64,000 bases of DNA from NCBI RefSeq assembly GCF_000409775.1, contig NZ_KE332377.1:1398073-1462072 (forward strand). The letters run 5' to 3'. The translations under genes were made by a program, and so were the position numbers. The DNA is from Litchfieldella anticariensis FP35 = DSM 16096. GTDB taxonomy: Bacteria > Pseudomonadota > Gammaproteobacteria > Pseudomonadales > Halomonadaceae. Under the pieces are notes generated by a model that saw nothing but the letters and a program-made list of their open reading frames with translations, was not told the origin of the DNA and did not search any database. This document shows, piece by piece, positions 1-11,030 of this stretch; position 1 is the first letter of the stretch, and each line of letters opens with the position of its first letter.

Positions 1-103
1 CATAATGCTTGGCATTGCTCATCGACATGAGATTGTTCGGCCCCGGCGCCATGTTCAGCGCGAAACAAGCCGGAACGAAGAAAAGCAGTGTGGTCATGTT
101 CAT
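1..103 (-). CDS. LysE/RhtB-family amino-acid exporter, N-terminal fragment
   Basis: Only the first 34 codons are inside the window; the gene continues past the left edge. The reverse strand reads MNMTTLLFFVPACFALNMAP and then GPNNLMSMSNAKHY, the typical first transmembrane helix of LysE/RhtB translocators with the conserved APGPN motif. Members of this family export amino acids or related metabolites through the inner membrane. The start at 103 is preceded by an AAGGAA ribosome site about 8 bases upstream. An ATG two codons later (97) is an alternative. The substrate cannot be told from this fragment. The family call is firm, but the rest of the protein is unseen. Confidence 0.85.
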   Translation of the reverse strand, partial: MNMTTLLFFVPACFALNMAPGPNNLMSMSNAKHY

Positions 104-170
104 TGTGTTATTTCCTTCCGAACATCAAACAAAAAAGGCTACCGCCCCTCTATCACAGCCGGACAAGCCG

Positions 171-335
171 CTAGGGAAACACTGATTCATTACTACGCTC
201 GATATCTTGACTGCCGACGGTGCTGGTGCGCCAGCCCGGTCAGAATCCTCATTTAACACCGCGTAAACCCCGGTTATTGCGCTCCGGCGGCAGCCAACCT
301 CTCATCGCTCGCGACATAAATCAGCGCCTCCCTAG
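171..335. mobile_element. MITE-like element, copy A (TA-flanked terminal inverted repeats)
   Basis: The left end reads CTAGGGAAACACTGATTCAT and the reverse complement of the right end reads CTAGGGAGGCGCTGATTTAT. These are imperfect terminal inverted repeats of about 20 bases. A TA dinucleotide sits at each outer edge, as expected of a TA target-site duplication. The core GGTGCTGGTGCGCCAGCCCG (220-239) also occurs in copy B at 21895-22126. There is no coding capacity, so this is a non-autonomous element. The TA duplication suggests an IS630/Tc1-type transposase acting in trans, which is inference. Confidence 0.75.
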
Positions 336-371
336 TGGAGATGCTTCGCCTTTAAACTCGATATCCTTCCA

Positions 372-804
372 TTATCTATACAGACTAAATTTCTTTGTAA
401 ACTCCCGCAAAACCTCTGTCTCTCCAAACAAGCATATCCCAAGATATTCCAAGTCGCTTTCTCGGGTCTCCCTCGTCAATGCTTGCTGGGCAACAGAGCC
501 TCCTTCCATCATGGTATGAGCAAAATCGGTAAACTTGATATCCTGGGAAAGAGCCTCTTCCCTTACTCTTCTAATTTTATTTGAGTTTTCCGCCTTCAGT
601 ACGATAAAGGGATAGTGCGAAATGCCGGGGTGAACATTCTCATCCTTGTCAACGTAATCAACGAATTTGGCCTGATCGGGGGGGTAACAAACCAAGCAAA
701 CCGACGCTCAAATGCCCCAAGACATTCAACGTTCGCCCCAGATCCATTTTCTTGTTCAAGACGGCAATGAATCTTTTTTCGTTTTCATCCGGCAGTTCAC
801 TCAT
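372..804 (-). pseudogene. DUF2000-family protein, frameshifted at a homopolymer
   Basis: Two overlapping reverse-strand frames together give one DUF2000 protein of about 143 residues. The first (from ATG 804, with AGGGTGG upstream) reads MSELPDENEKRFIAVLNKKM and then DLGRTLNVLGHLSVGL. The second supplies KFVDYVDKDENVHPGISHYP and ends near GICLFGETEVLREFTKKFSL. The frames part at a run of seven G on the plus strand (678-684). Six bases there would restore one continuous frame through PPDQAKFVDYVD. DUF2000 proteins are small, cytosolic and of unknown function. This is either a recent one-base insertion that inactivates the gene or a sequencing error in the homopolymer. Protein-level conservation on both sides of the break argues that the event is recent. 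Confidence 0.8.
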
Positions 805-1079
805 ATTCCACCCTTGCATACGACCAGCATAATATCCATTCATCATGGGCAAGAACGAGGGCCTGGTAAGCGAAGCACTCCATTGTCCACCTTCATTCCC
901 GACGCCATTGAACTGATCCAGCTTAACGAAGTTGCCAGTCCATTTCAGGATTCGTTCATTCCCTGGATCAACACAACTCGCCATCACCCACGTTGACACC
1001 AGCATGCCACGTGCCTAGCAGGCCAGGGGAAGGTAAACTGAGCGACACATTCTCTTAGCGAAAGGATTCACGGCAGCCC
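805..1079. other. Intergenic region, no supported gene
   Basis: The reverse frame of the DUF2000 gene stays open up to 1005, but the extra 67 residues resemble no family I recognise. The ribosome site at 804 argues that translation starts there. No promoter or operator stands out. The region also holds the leader of hutC, with an AAAGGA about 14 bases before its start. Confidence 0.5.
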
Positions 1080-1841
1080 ATGGGCAGTTCTCCCCCACTC
1101 TACCTGCAAATTCAGCAGCACCTGCTGGAGAAGATCCAAGGCGGTGAGTGGCCGGCACATCACCAGATCCCACCAGAGGAGCAGTTGGCACGGGATTTCG
1201 GTGTTAGTCGTATGACCGCCAACAAGGCCATTCGCGATCTGGTACAGCAAGGCTACTTAGTGCGCCAGCCAGGGCTTGGTACCTTCGTCACCGACCGCAA
1301 GGCTGAGTCCTCACTGCTCGATGTGCACAACATCGCCGAGGAGGTACGCGGTCGAGGACATGACTACAGCAACGACGTACTGCGTTGTGAGGCCATCGAG
1401 GCTGACGACGAAGTCGCTTTACGCCTGGGCGTGCGCCTAGGCACACGCGTCTTCCACACCTTGATCGTGCATCGCGAGAACGGCATTCCCATCCAGCTCG
1501 AGAACCGCTTCGTCAATCCACGCTGGGTACCGGACTACCTGGAAACCGATTTCTCGCTGCACACCCCCAACGAAGTGCTAGTGGCAGCCTGCCCCATCAC
1601 CGATATCGAACATGTGGTAGAAGCAGTGTTGGTTGATGAGCGTACTGCAACCTGGTTGGAGACGGGTATGACCACTCCCTGCCTATGCATGACCCGACGC
1701 ACATGGTCGGACGACCACCTGATCAGCTATGCCCGACTGATCCATCCCGGCGACCGCTACAAGCTGCGCTCTTCATTGCACAAGCGCGTCAGCGAGGCCA
1801 ATGCATCAGCGACGCCTCCCACACGAAATAGAACGGCCTGA
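1080..1841 (+). CDS. hutC: HutC, histidine-utilisation repressor (GntR family)
   Basis: This 253-residue regulator of the GntR/HutC subfamily normally represses histidine catabolism until urocanate accumulates. An N-terminal winged helix spans about residues 5-70 (LYLQIQQHLLEKIQGGEWPA, then FGVSRMTANKAIRDLVQQGY). A UTRA ligand-binding domain follows (about 90-235), including ENRFVNPRWVPDYLE and ISYARLIHPGDRYKLRS, as in known HutC proteins. It lies at the left flank of the hut cluster and converges with the YjiH-type gene. Its likely operators are the two TGTATATACA palindromes at 3283-3292 and 3515-3524. No such palindrome is visible before hutC itself, so autoregulation is not evident. The ATG at 1080 has only a weak, distant ribosome site. 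Confidence 0.95.
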   Translation: MGSSPPLYLQIQQHLLEKIQGGEWPAHHQIPPEEQLARDFGVSRMTANKAIRDLVQQGYLVRQPGLGTFVTDRKAESSLLDVHNIAEEVRGRGHDYSNDVLRCEAIEADDEVALRLGVRLGTRVFHTLIVHRENGIPIQLENRFVNPRWVPDYLETDFSLHTPNEVLVAACPITDIEHVVEAVLVDERTATWLETGMTTPCLCMTRRTWSDDHLISYARLIHPGDRYKLRSSLHKRVSEANASATPPTRNRTA

Positions 1842-1858
1842 CCGCTGCGGGTCAGGCC
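1835..1858. terminator. Bidirectional hairpin between hutC and yjiH-like gene
   Basis: A perfect 9-base stem, GGCCTGACC (1835-1843) with GGTCAGGCC (1850-1858), and a 6-base loop. It spans the hutC stop codon and sits between convergent genes, so it probably ends both transcripts. There is no strong T-tract. Confidence 0.65.
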
Positions 1859-1911
1859 ATTGCGGCGTGTCGTCCATGAGAGCGAGTTCACGCTCTGTAC
1901 CGTTCAGAGCC

Positions 1912-3240
1912 TCAGAGTGCTGACATAGCAACCAGATATCCCGCCGGCACCGCCAACATCAGGCTTAGCGCCAGGCGAATGAACCAGATCACCACGATCC
2001 GCCCCACCGAGATAGGAATGCTGGTGGAGAGAATGCAGGGGATCGAGGCAGAGAAGAACAGCACCGACGACACCGAGACCACGCCGGCGGCGAAGCGTGC
2101 CACGAAACCGGCATCTCCCATCAACAGCGCCGGCAGGAACATCTCAGCCAGACCCGCGGCGGAGGCTTGTGCCAGCACAGCGGCCTCTTCCAGCCCCCAG
2201 ATCGCCACAAACGGATAGAACAGCCAACCTAGCCACTCGAACAGCGGCGTGTACTTGGCTGCCAGCAACCCTAACAACCCCACCGACATGATCGACGGCA
2301 GGATGCTGATCGCCATTACCAGCCCCTCGCGCACATTGACTGCCACGCTCTTCGGCAGGCTCGGAGCCTTAGCGGCGACATCCAGCCCAGTGTTCCAGGC
2401 GGTGGAGAGCCGCTTGCCGGAAGAGGCCGCGGGTTCACCATCGGTCTTTTCGTCATTCATCCTGGACAGCGGTGGTACACGTACAGTGATCGCCGTGACC
2501 AGAAAGGTGATGGCCAGCGTCAGCCAGAAATAGGCGTTCCAGACACTCATCAAATCCAGCGTCTTGGCGACAATGATCATGAAGGTCGCCGAAACGGTGG
2601 AAAAACCGGTGGCGATGATCGCTGCCTCGCGGGCCGAGTACTGTCCGGCCTGGTAGACGCGATTGGTGATCAACAGACCAATCGAGTAGCTGCCGACGAA
2701 GGAAGCCACCGCATCGATCGCGGAGCGCCCTGGGGTACGCCATATCGGTCGCATCACCGGCTGTAGCAGCACGCCAACCAACTCGAGTAAGCCATAGCTA
2801 ATCAACAATGCCAGGAATACCGCGCCGATGGGTACGATCAGCCCCACCGGAATCACCAGCTTGTCGAATAGGAAAGGCAGCATGTCGGGTTCGTGGAGAA
2901 ATCCCGGCCCCCAGCCCGTCAACGCCATCAGCGCCGCCACCACCCCAGCCAGCTTGAGCACAGTGAAGATTCGTTCGGTGAGACTGCGCCGCCAGTGGCC
3001 CTTGACCAGCGGATAGAGCGCGCCGGCGACAATCAGCGCCAAGGCGTAGAAACCACTGAGATCGCCGAGCAGGGTGCGTGCACCGGTGACCATATGATCG
3101 AGCGGGATGGTGGTGCGGCCAGCAATCGTCAATGGCACGAAGAAGATGAAAATACCCAGTGCGCTGGGTACGAACAGTTTGAGAATGGTGGTCGGTGACG
3201 GACGTCGCGCGATGCCCGGCGCCTGCTCCTGGCTTGCCAT
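1912..3240 (-). CDS. YjiH-type membrane protein with Gate domain, probable hut-regulon transporter
   Basis: A polytopic inner-membrane protein of 443 residues related to YjiH, with nucleoside-recognition (Gate) domains. Visible hydrophobic segments include TILKLFVPSALGIFIFFVPL near the N-terminus and several in the C-terminal half (for example LVMAISILPSIMSVGLLGLL). The open frame extends upstream to 3363, but ATG 3240 is chosen because a strong AAGGAGGA lies just before it. It is divergent from hutI, with a HutC-type operator at 3283-3292 in its leader, so co-regulation with histidine catabolism is likely. A role in moving histidine, urocanate or a breakdown product is inference; YjiH-type proteins have no firmly known substrate. 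Confidence 0.8.
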   Translation of the reverse strand: MASQEQAPGIARRPSPTTILKLFVPSALGIFIFFVPLTIAGRTTIPLDHMVTGARTLLGDLSGFYALALIVAGALYPLVKGHWRRSLTERIFTVLKLAGVVAALMALTGWGPGFLHEPDMLPFLFDKLVIPVGLIVPIGAVFLALLISYGLLELVGVLLQPVMRPIWRTPGRSAIDAVASFVGSYSIGLLITNRVYQAGQYSAREAAIIATGFSTVSATFMIIVAKTLDLMSVWNAYFWLTLAITFLVTAITVRVPPLSRMNDEKTDGEPAASSGKRLSTAWNTGLDVAAKAPSLPKSVAVNVREGLVMAISILPSIMSVGLLGLLAAKYTPLFEWLGWLFYPFVAIWGLEEAAVLAQASAAGLAEMFLPALLMGDAGFVARFAAGVVSVSSVLFFSASIPCILSTSIPISVGRIVVIWFIRLALSLMLAVPAGYLVAMSAL

Positions 3241-3282
3241 GGGGAAAGCTCCTCCTTTGTGGTTGTCTTGTGAGCCTGCATA

Positions 3283-3292
3283 TGTATATACA
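3283..3292. promoter_or_regulatory. HutC-type operator 1 (yjiH side)
   Basis: The palindrome TGTATATACA matches the GT-N-TA-N-AC half-site pattern of GntR/HutC repressors. It lies 43 bases upstream of the YjiH-type start codon and is identical to the site in front of hutI. Confidence 0.7.
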
Positions 3293-3487
3293 ATACAATA
3301 TCCCACACCACCAGCCCACACTGGAAACAAGCCTCTATACTTTAGTCTAAAAGACATGCTCATTGTTCATCGACCACTTCATCGGAAAATCTTAATAATT
3401 CAATTAATTCATATCATTATATAAACACTCAGAGTGAGAGCATCGACCCATGGCACCTGCCATGGATGGTCCAAGAAGCCACCGGGG

Positions 3488-3516
3488 TTGACGTCACCAA
3501 AGGCTTGCTCTAAATG
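3488..3516 (+). promoter_or_regulatory. Sigma70-like promoter of the hutIGUH operon
   Basis: A -35 of TTGACG (3488-3493), a 17-base spacer and a -10 of TAAATG (3511-3516) give a predicted transcript start near 3523, about 24 bases before hutI. The HutC-type operator at 3515-3524 overlaps the -10, a classic repressor arrangement. With the operator at 3283-3292 this explains the 306-base gap between the divergent genes. Confidence 0.65.
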
Positions 3517-3524
3517 TATATACA
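3515..3524. promoter_or_regulatory. HutC-type operator 2 (hutI side)
   Basis: TGTATATACA, identical to operator 1. It overlaps the predicted -10 and transcription start of hutI, so bound HutC would block RNA polymerase. An in-frame ATG at 3514 abuts this palindrome and is not a sensible start for hutI. Confidence 0.75.
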
Positions 3525-3546
3525 AATATACCCAACGGGAGACCGT

Positions 3547-4764
3547 ATGTCAGATAACCAGTCGACCAAGCGACTATGGCGTGACGTCCGCGTTTTCGAC
3601 GGACACAACACCCTACCGGAGCGCATGGCGGTGATCGTGGAGGGAGAAAGAGTCACCAACCTGACACCCATGTCGCGCCTCGACGAAGCGCTGGCAAGCG
3701 AGTGCCGGGAAATGGGCCGTGGCGGGGTCATGACTCCGGGTCTGGTGGACTGCCACACTCATCTGGTATTCGGCGGCGGACGTGCGGACGAGTTCGAAAA
3801 ACGCCTGGAAGGCGCCAGCTATGAAGAGATAGCCCAAGCAGGTGGTGGCATCCTCAGCACCGTGCGATCGACTCGCGAGGCCAGTGAGGAGGAACTCTTC
3901 GAGGTTGCGGTTCCCCGTCTGCAGGCGATGATCGCCGATGGCATGACGACGGTAGAGATCAAGTCCGGCTATGGCCTAACCGTCGAAGACGAGCTCAAGA
4001 TGCTGCGCGTGGCACGCCACCTGGGCGAAACACTTCCAGTAAGAGTGACCACCACTCTACTCGGCGCTCATGCCCTGCCTCCTGAATTCCAGGACGACAG
4101 CGATGGATACATCGACCTGGTCTGCCACGAGATGATCCCAGCCGCGGCCAAACAAGGCTTGGTCGATGCGGTGGATGTCTTCTGTGAGAAAATCGCCTTC
4201 TCGGTGGCACAATGCGAACGCGTCTTCCAAGCAGCTCGCGAGTATGGGCTGCCGATCAAGGCACATGCCGAGCAGCTTTCCAATCTGGGCGGCACCACAC
4301 TTGCCGCTCGCTATGGGGCACTTTCCGCCGACCATATCGAATACTTGGACGAGGCAGGCGTGGCCGCCTTGCGCGAAGCGGGCAGTACTGCCGTGCTGCT
4401 GCCTGGCGCCTTCCACACTTTGCGTGAGACCAAACTTCCACCTATCGCGGCACTCCGCGAAGCCGGCGTTCCCATAGCGCTGGCGACCGACGCCAACCCG
4501 GGCAGTTCACCAATTTTCTCCCCCACCCTGATGCTCAACTTCGCCTGCATCCTGTTCCGCCTTACTCCCCAGGAGGCACTGGCCGGCATGACCGCACATG
4601 GCGCCCGTGCACTTGGCCGAAACGAGCTGGGCCGCATTTATGTCGGGGGCCCTGCCGACCTCTGCCTCTGGAACATCGATACGGCAGCGGAACTGGCTTA
4701 TGCCGTGCAGGCCGGGCGTCTCAAACAACGCATTTTCCGCGGTGAGGTAAGCCATGAAAACTGA
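3547..4764 (+). CDS. hutI: HutI, imidazolonepropionase
   Basis: Hydrolyses 4-imidazolone-5-propanoate to N-formimidoyl-L-glutamate, the third step of histidine degradation. The 405-residue product has the amidohydrolase-fold metal ligands His70 and His72 in HTHLVFGGG, His240 in [12 protein letters not shown], and Asp315 in [11 protein letters not shown], all diagnostic for HutI. The length is normal for the family. The frame is open from 3514, but that ATG falls in the HutC operator and near the predicted transcript start. ATG 3547, preceded by CGGGAGA, is preferred. It is first in the hutI-hutG-hutU-hutH operon and overlaps hutG by 11 bases, suggesting translational coupling. Confidence 0.97.
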   Translation: MSDNQSTKRLWRDVRVFDGHNTLPERMAVIVEGERVTNLTPMSRLDEALASECREMGRGGVMTPGLVDCHTHLVFGGGRADEFEKRLEGASYEEIAQAGGGILSTVRSTREASEEELFEVAVPRLQAMIADGMTTVEIKSGYGLTVEDELKMLRVARHLGETLPVRVTTTLLGAHALPPEFQDDSDGYIDLVCHEMIPAAAKQGLVDAVDVFCEKIAFSVAQCERVFQAAREYGLPIKAHAEQLSNLGGTTLAARYGALSADHIEYLDEAGVAALREAGSTAVLLPGAFHTLRETKLPPIAALREAGVPIALATDANPGSSPIFSPTLMLNFACILFRLTPQEALAGMTAHGARALGRNELGRIYVGGPADLCLWNIDTAAELAYAVQAGRLKQRIFRGEVSHEN

Positions 4765-5698
4765 TGATGTCGACATGCGCGTCTGGAAAGGACGTATCGA
4801 TCAGGAACCCGACAGCACTCGCTGGCATCAGGTAATCCAGCCACTCGCCGACGATAGCCAAGGCGGCGTGGCGCTGATCGGTTTCAGCGTAGATGTCGGC
4901 GTAAAACGCAACCAGGGACGACCTGGAGCCGCTGCCGGTCCAGTGGAGATTCGCAGCGCATTGGCCAATCTCGCCTGGCACCGTGAGGGGCCAGTGTTCG
5001 ATGCCGGCAATGTCACCTGCGACAGGGATGCCCTGGACATAGCCCAGCACGCCTTGGGAGCCCGTATCGGAGCCCTACTCGATGCCAATCACTTTCCTAT
5101 CGTGCTGGGTGGGGGCCACGAGGTGGCATTCGGCAGTTGGCTAGGTTTGGCTCGGCATCTCGAGGCGCATGCGTCCCCACCCAGGATTGGTATCATCAAC
5201 TTCGACGCTCACTTCGATCTGCGTGATCCACGGCAAGGCGTCTCCTCTGGCACTCCCTTCTCGCAAATCGCCTTGCAGTGCCATGAGCGTGGCTGGCCAT
5301 TCCTTTACGCCTGCCTGGGAATCAGCCGTGCATCCAATACCCGGATTCTATTCGAGCGGGCCGCTCAACTCGACGTATTGGTGCGTGAGGATCATGAGAT
5401 CCACCCCACCAACCTCGACATGATCAAGCGTGATCTGGATGCCTTCATCGCGGACTGCGATCACCTCTATCTGACCATCGATCTGGACGTACTGCCGGCA
5501 GCGGAAGCCCCAGGTGTCAGCGCCCCGGCAGCCCATGGCGTCTCGCTGCCACTGATCGAGAATTTGATTCGCTGGATCCGCGATCGCGGCAAGCTGCGCG
5601 TAGCCGACATTGCTGAACTCAACCCGAACTTCGATATCGACGGCCGTACCGCCAAGGCGGCGGCTCGATTGATCCACCACCTGACCCTGAATGCCTGA
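4754..5698 (+). CDS. hutG: HutG, formimidoylglutamase (arginase family)
   Basis: Cleaves N-formimidoyl-L-glutamate to glutamate and formamide in one step. The 314-residue protein carries the ureohydrolase Mn-binding motifs [21 protein letters not shown] and [19 protein letters not shown]. No HutF deiminase is present in the cluster, so the pathway here appears to be the direct HutG route rather than the two-step one. The start overlaps the end of hutI. The C-terminal region [20 protein letters not shown] is typical of the family. Confidence 0.96.
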   Translation: MKTDDVDMRVWKGRIDQEPDSTRWHQVIQPLADDSQGGVALIGFSVDVGVKRNQGRPGAAAGPVEIRSALANLAWHREGPVFDAGNVTCDRDALDIAQHALGARIGALLDANHFPIVLGGGHEVAFGSWLGLARHLEAHASPPRIGIINFDAHFDLRDPRQGVSSGTPFSQIALQCHERGWPFLYACLGISRASNTRILFERAAQLDVLVREDHEIHPTNLDMIKRDLDAFIADCDHLYLTIDLDVLPAAEAPGVSAPAAHGVSLPLIENLIRWIRDRGKLRVADIAELNPNFDIDGRTAKAAARLIHHLTLNA

Positions 5699-5722
5699 AG
5701 TATCACAATGAGGAACGACACG

Positions 5723-7425
<1,703 letters not shown>

Positions 7426-7426
<1 letters not shown>

Positions 7427-8958
7427 TGAAAGCGATGACGATCAATCCCGGCAAGATGACCCTGGCGCAGTTGCGCCAGGTCTATCAGGCGCCGTGCCAG
7501 GTCGAGTTGCCGACCAGTGCCGATGAAGCGATTCAGAATGGCGTCGACTGCGTCAACCGGGTAGTAGCGGAAGATCGCACCGTCTATGGCATCAACACCG
7601 GTTTCGGCCTGCTGGCCCAGACCCGCATCGACAAGGACCACCTACAGGATCTGCAGCGCTCACTGGTGCTGTCACACGCCACCGGTGTCGGCGACCCCAT
7701 GAGCGATGATCTGGTGCGGCTGATCATGGTGCTCAAGGTCAACAGCCTGGCACGCGGCTTCTCGGGCATTCGCCGCGAGGTGCTCGACGCTCTGGTGGCA
7801 CTGGTCAACGCCGAAGTCTATCCGCACATTCCGCTCAAGGGCTCGGTGGGTGCTTCCGGCGATCTGGCACCGCTTGCGCACATGAGCGTGGTATTGCTCG
7901 GCGAAGGCAAGGCCCGCTACAAGGGCGAGTGGCTACCGGCCCGTCAGGCGCTGGAGATCGCCGGCCTCAAGCCACTCGCTCTGGCACCCAAGGAGGGCCT
8001 GGCACTGCTCAATGGTACCCAGGTCTCCACCGCCTACGCCCTGCGAGGGTTGTTCGAGGCCGAGGACCTGTATGCCGCCGCTACGGTGTGCGGTGCACTG
8101 ACCGTGGAGGCCACACTCAGCTCACGTGCGCCATTCGATGCGCGTATCCATGCCATACGCGGTCAACAGGGCCAGATCGACGCTGCCGCAGCCTATCGTC
8201 ATCTGTTGGGCGAACGCAGTGAGATCAGTGACTCCCATACCAACTGTGGCAAGGTCCAGGACCCCTACTCGTTGCGCTGTCAGCCCCAGGTGATGGGCGC
8301 TTGCCTGACGCAGCTTCGCCAGGCCGCCGAGGTGCTGGCGGTAGAGACCAACGCCGTATCGGACAACCCGCTGGTATTCGCCGCGGAAGGCGACATCATC
8401 TCCGGCGGCAACTTCCACGCCGAGCCGGTGGCCATGGCCGCCGACAACCTGGCGCTGGCCATCGCCGAGATCGGCTCTCTCACCGAGCGACGCATCTCGC
8501 TGATGATGGACGAGCATATGTCACGTTTGCCGCCCTTCCTGGTCGAGAACGGCGGCGTCAATTCCGGCTTCATGATCGCCCAGGTCACGGCGGCGGCACT
8601 GGCCAGCGAAAACAAGGCCCTGGCCCACCCACACAGCGTCGACAGCCTGCCGACCTCGGCCAACCAGGAAGACCATGTTTCCATGGCACCGGCCGCCGGC
8701 AAGCGGCTGTGGGATATGACCGCCAACGTGCGCGGCATCCTGGCCATCGAGTGGCTGGCCGCCTGCCAGGGGCTCGACTTCCGTAGCGGTCTCAAGACCA
8801 CCGAACCTCTGGAGCGGGCACGTCACATCCTGCGCGAGCGTGTTTCCTACTACGACAAGGACCGCTTCTTCGCTCCGGATATCGAGGCCGCCACCGAGCT
8901 GTTGCTCGACCGCACCTTGAGTGACCTGGTGCCAGCGACGCTGTTGCCCAGCCACTGA
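7426..8958 (+). CDS. hutH: HutH, histidine ammonia-lyase
   Basis: Deaminates L-histidine to trans-urocanate and ammonia, the committing step of the pathway. The 510-residue product contains [16 protein letters not shown], whose Ala143-Ser144-Gly145 would cyclise to the MIO electrophile. It also has the family motifs [22 protein letters not shown] and [22 protein letters not shown]. Length is normal. An ATG three codons in (7435) is a possible alternative start. A strong hairpin follows at 8965-8985, before the co-directional transporter gene. Confidence 0.98.
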
Positions 8959-8964
8959 GTCCGG

Positions 8965-8985
8965 CCCGCGCCTTGCCGGCGCGGG
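8965..8985 (+). terminator. Hairpin after hutH
   Basis: A perfect 8-base GC stem, CCCGCGCC (8965-8972) with GGCGCGGG (8978-8985), loop TTGCC. It has no T-tract. It may stabilise the upstream hut mRNA or act as a partial terminator that lowers expression of the downstream transporter. Confidence 0.55.
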
Positions 8986-9068
8986 AGCGCTCATATCGAA
9001 CGCGTCGCCAAGCGGCGGCGCTATCGTCGCTCGTCTTTACTCCTCCAACGACAAGATCAAGGACAATC

Positions 9069-10415
9069 ATGAATGCCGTCGTACTGGCCATCCTGGTGAT
9101 GGTTACCCTGAGTCTTGCCCGCGTTTCCGTGGTCTTCGCCCTGATCGTCGCCAGCCTGGTTGGCGGGCTTTATGCGGGCATGCCACTCGACGCCATCCTC
9201 GACGCCTTCAATGAAGGCCTGGGCAACGGCGCCACCGTGGCGCTTTCCTATGCCGTGCTTGGCGCCTTTGCGGTGGCCCTCTCCCGCTCCGGCATCACCG
9301 AGCTGATGGCCAGTCGGGCGATCCGCCGCTTCCACCTGGACGAATCGGGCGGCAGCCGCCGCATGGTCACCTATACCCTGCTGGCGGCCCTGCTCGCCGC
9401 CGCGGTGAGCTCGCAGAACCTGATTCCGGTGCATATCGCCTTCATTCCAGTACTGGTGCCACCACTGCTAAAGCTGATGAACCACCTCGAGCTCGACCGC
9501 CGTGCCGTGGCCTGCGTGATCACCTTCGGCATCACCGCCCCTTACATGCTGCTGCCGGTGGGCTTCGGTTCGATCTTCCTCCATGACATCCTGCTCGCCA
9601 ACCTCAATGAAGCGGGTACCTCACTGGGGCTCAACGTCACCCCCGCGATGGTCCCCACGGCCATGATCGTACCGATTGGCGGCATGGCACTGGGGCTGCT
9701 GACCGCCCTGCTGTTCAGCTATCGCCGCAAGCGCCAGTATCAGGACCTCGACCTGGCGCATGGCGACGAGAGCCCGGCCCAGGCGGCCCGCCATCTCAAA
9801 CCCTGGCAACTTGGCGTGCTGGCGGTGGCCCTGGGAGGCACAGTGGCCACCCAGCTCGTCAGCGGCTCCATGGTACTCGGTGGCATCTTCGGCTTCGCCC
9901 TGCTGTCGGTGAGCGGTGTCTTTCACTGGCACGAGCAGGACGGCATCTTCACCGAAGGCATGCGCATGATGGCCCTGGTTGGCTTCATCATGATCTCGGC
10001 GGCGGGCTTCGCCAGCGTGATGCAGGCCAGCGGTGAGGTGGAAACGTTGGTGGAGAGCTCCACCGCCCTGATCGGTGACAACAAGGGGCTGGCCGCCCTG
10101 ATCATGCTACTGGTGGGCCTGTTCATCACCATGGGCATCGGCTCGTCGTTCTCGACGATCCCGATCATCGCCTCGCTCTACGTGCCGCTGGCCATCAACT
10201 TCGACTTCTCGCCGATGGCCACCGTGGCCCTGGTGGGCACCGCCGCGGCCCTGGGCGATGCCGGATCACCAGCCTCGGATTCGACCCTGGGGCCCACTGC
10301 CGGACTCAACGCCGACGGCCAGCACGACCACATCTGGGACAGCGTGGTGCCCACCTTCCTGCATTACAACATCCCGCTGATCGCCTTCGGCTGGCTCGCC
10401 GCCATGACACTTTAA
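9069..10415 (+). CDS. NhaC-like/ion-transporter-superfamily permease of the hut cluster
   Basis: A polytopic membrane protein of 448 residues with about 11 hydrophobic stretches, belonging to the Na+/H+ antiporter (NhaC-like) branch of the ion transporter superfamily. Motifs include SSQNLIPVHIAFIPVLVPP, ITFGITAPYMLLPVGFG and GTAAALGDAGSPASDSTLGP. The frame is open from 8973, but ATG 9069 has AAGGA at 9058-9062 and begins directly with a membrane helix, so it is chosen. It is the last gene in the hut direction, 110 bases after hutH. By context it may be the histidine or urocanate permease, since no HutT/APC-type transporter is present. An ion antiporter is the alternative. Confidence 0.8.
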   Translation: MNAVVLAILVMVTLSLARVSVVFALIVASLVGGLYAGMPLDAILDAFNEGLGNGATVALSYAVLGAFAVALSRSGITELMASRAIRRFHLDESGGSRRMVTYTLLAALLAAAVSSQNLIPVHIAFIPVLVPPLLKLMNHLELDRRAVACVITFGITAPYMLLPVGFGSIFLHDILLANLNEAGTSLGLNVTPAMVPTAMIVPIGGMALGLLTALLFSYRRKRQYQDLDLAHGDESPAQAARHLKPWQLGVLAVALGGTVATQLVSGSMVLGGIFGFALLSVSGVFHWHEQDGIFTEGMRMMALVGFIMISAAGFASVMQASGEVETLVESSTALIGDNKGLAALIMLLVGLFITMGIGSSFSTIPIIASLYVPLAINFDFSPMATVALVGTAAALGDAGSPASDSTLGPTAGLNADGQHDHIWDSVVPTFLHYNIPLIAFGWLAAMTL

Positions 10416-10555
10416 TGAGCGCCGGGGGCAAGACGTAGCGAGGGCCATTTGCCGAGGATGGCAAAGTAGCGTCCGGAGAAGGGTCTACAGCGCCCTCGCA
10501 GGCTTACCGCTGGACAGGCCATTCAATTCGCAACCAGGGCAGCAAGGAAGCTGCC

Positions 10556-11011
10556 TCACCGCCCACAGCAACTCTTGAACTTGCGCTGACTCCCGCACGG
10601 GCAAGGGTCGTTGCGGCCAGGCTTCAGTCGAGTGACGCTCGGAACGCCATCGAGGTAGTACCAACGCCCGTCTTCGCGGACGAAGCGGGAATTCTCTTCC
10701 AATACTTGCCAATGGCGGGCCTCACGGAAGGTCGCGCGAAAGTGGACATTACCGCTGTCACCTTGGGTTTCGGAACCGAGAATTTCCAGCCTCATCCACT
10801 GTATAGTGCCATTCGTCTCGATGCTGTCCGGACGAGTTTTCGGATGCCAGCTAGCCAGCAGGTAGTCATGGCGATCCAGCGCGAAGGCACTGAAGCGGGA
10901 GCGCATCAGTGCCTCCGGGGTCGCCGCCAGTTCACCTTCATGGAAGGCGCCACAACAAGCCAGATAATCACGACCACTACCACAGGGACAAACGCGAATC
11001 GTATCAAGCAT
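10556..11011 (-). CDS. YchJ-family SEC-C zinc-motif protein
   Basis: A 151-residue cytosolic protein of the YchJ/UPF0225 family. Two Cys-rich SEC-C motifs bracket an NTF2-like domain: CPCGSGRDYLACC at the N-terminus and DPCPCGSQRKFKSCC at the C-terminus. The middle has the conserved LMRSRFSAF and FRATFREARHW blocks. SEC-C motifs bind zinc and can mediate contact with proteins such as SecB or the ribosome, but the function of YchJ is unknown. ATG 11011 fits the family start. It is 19 bases downstream of greB on the same strand and is probably co-transcribed. Confidence 0.92.
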   Translation of the reverse strand: MLDTIRVCPCGSGRDYLACCGAFHEGELAATPEALMRSRFSAFALDRHDYLLASWHPKTRPDSIETNGTIQWMRLEILGSETQGDSGNVHFRATFREARHWQVLEENSRFVREDGRWYYLDGVPSVTRLKPGRNDPCPCGSQRKFKSCCGR

Positions 11012-11030
11012 GGAATAAGTTACCGCTGAT

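Noticed and set aside
805-1005. N-terminal extension of the DUF2000 frame, or a separate small gene
   Set aside because: There is no ribosome site at the far start and no family match; ATG 804 has a good site and fits the family.
3107-3424. A plus-strand open frame running through the yjiH/hutI promoter region
   Set aside because: It overlaps the YjiH-type start and both the leader and an operator, and resembles nothing known.
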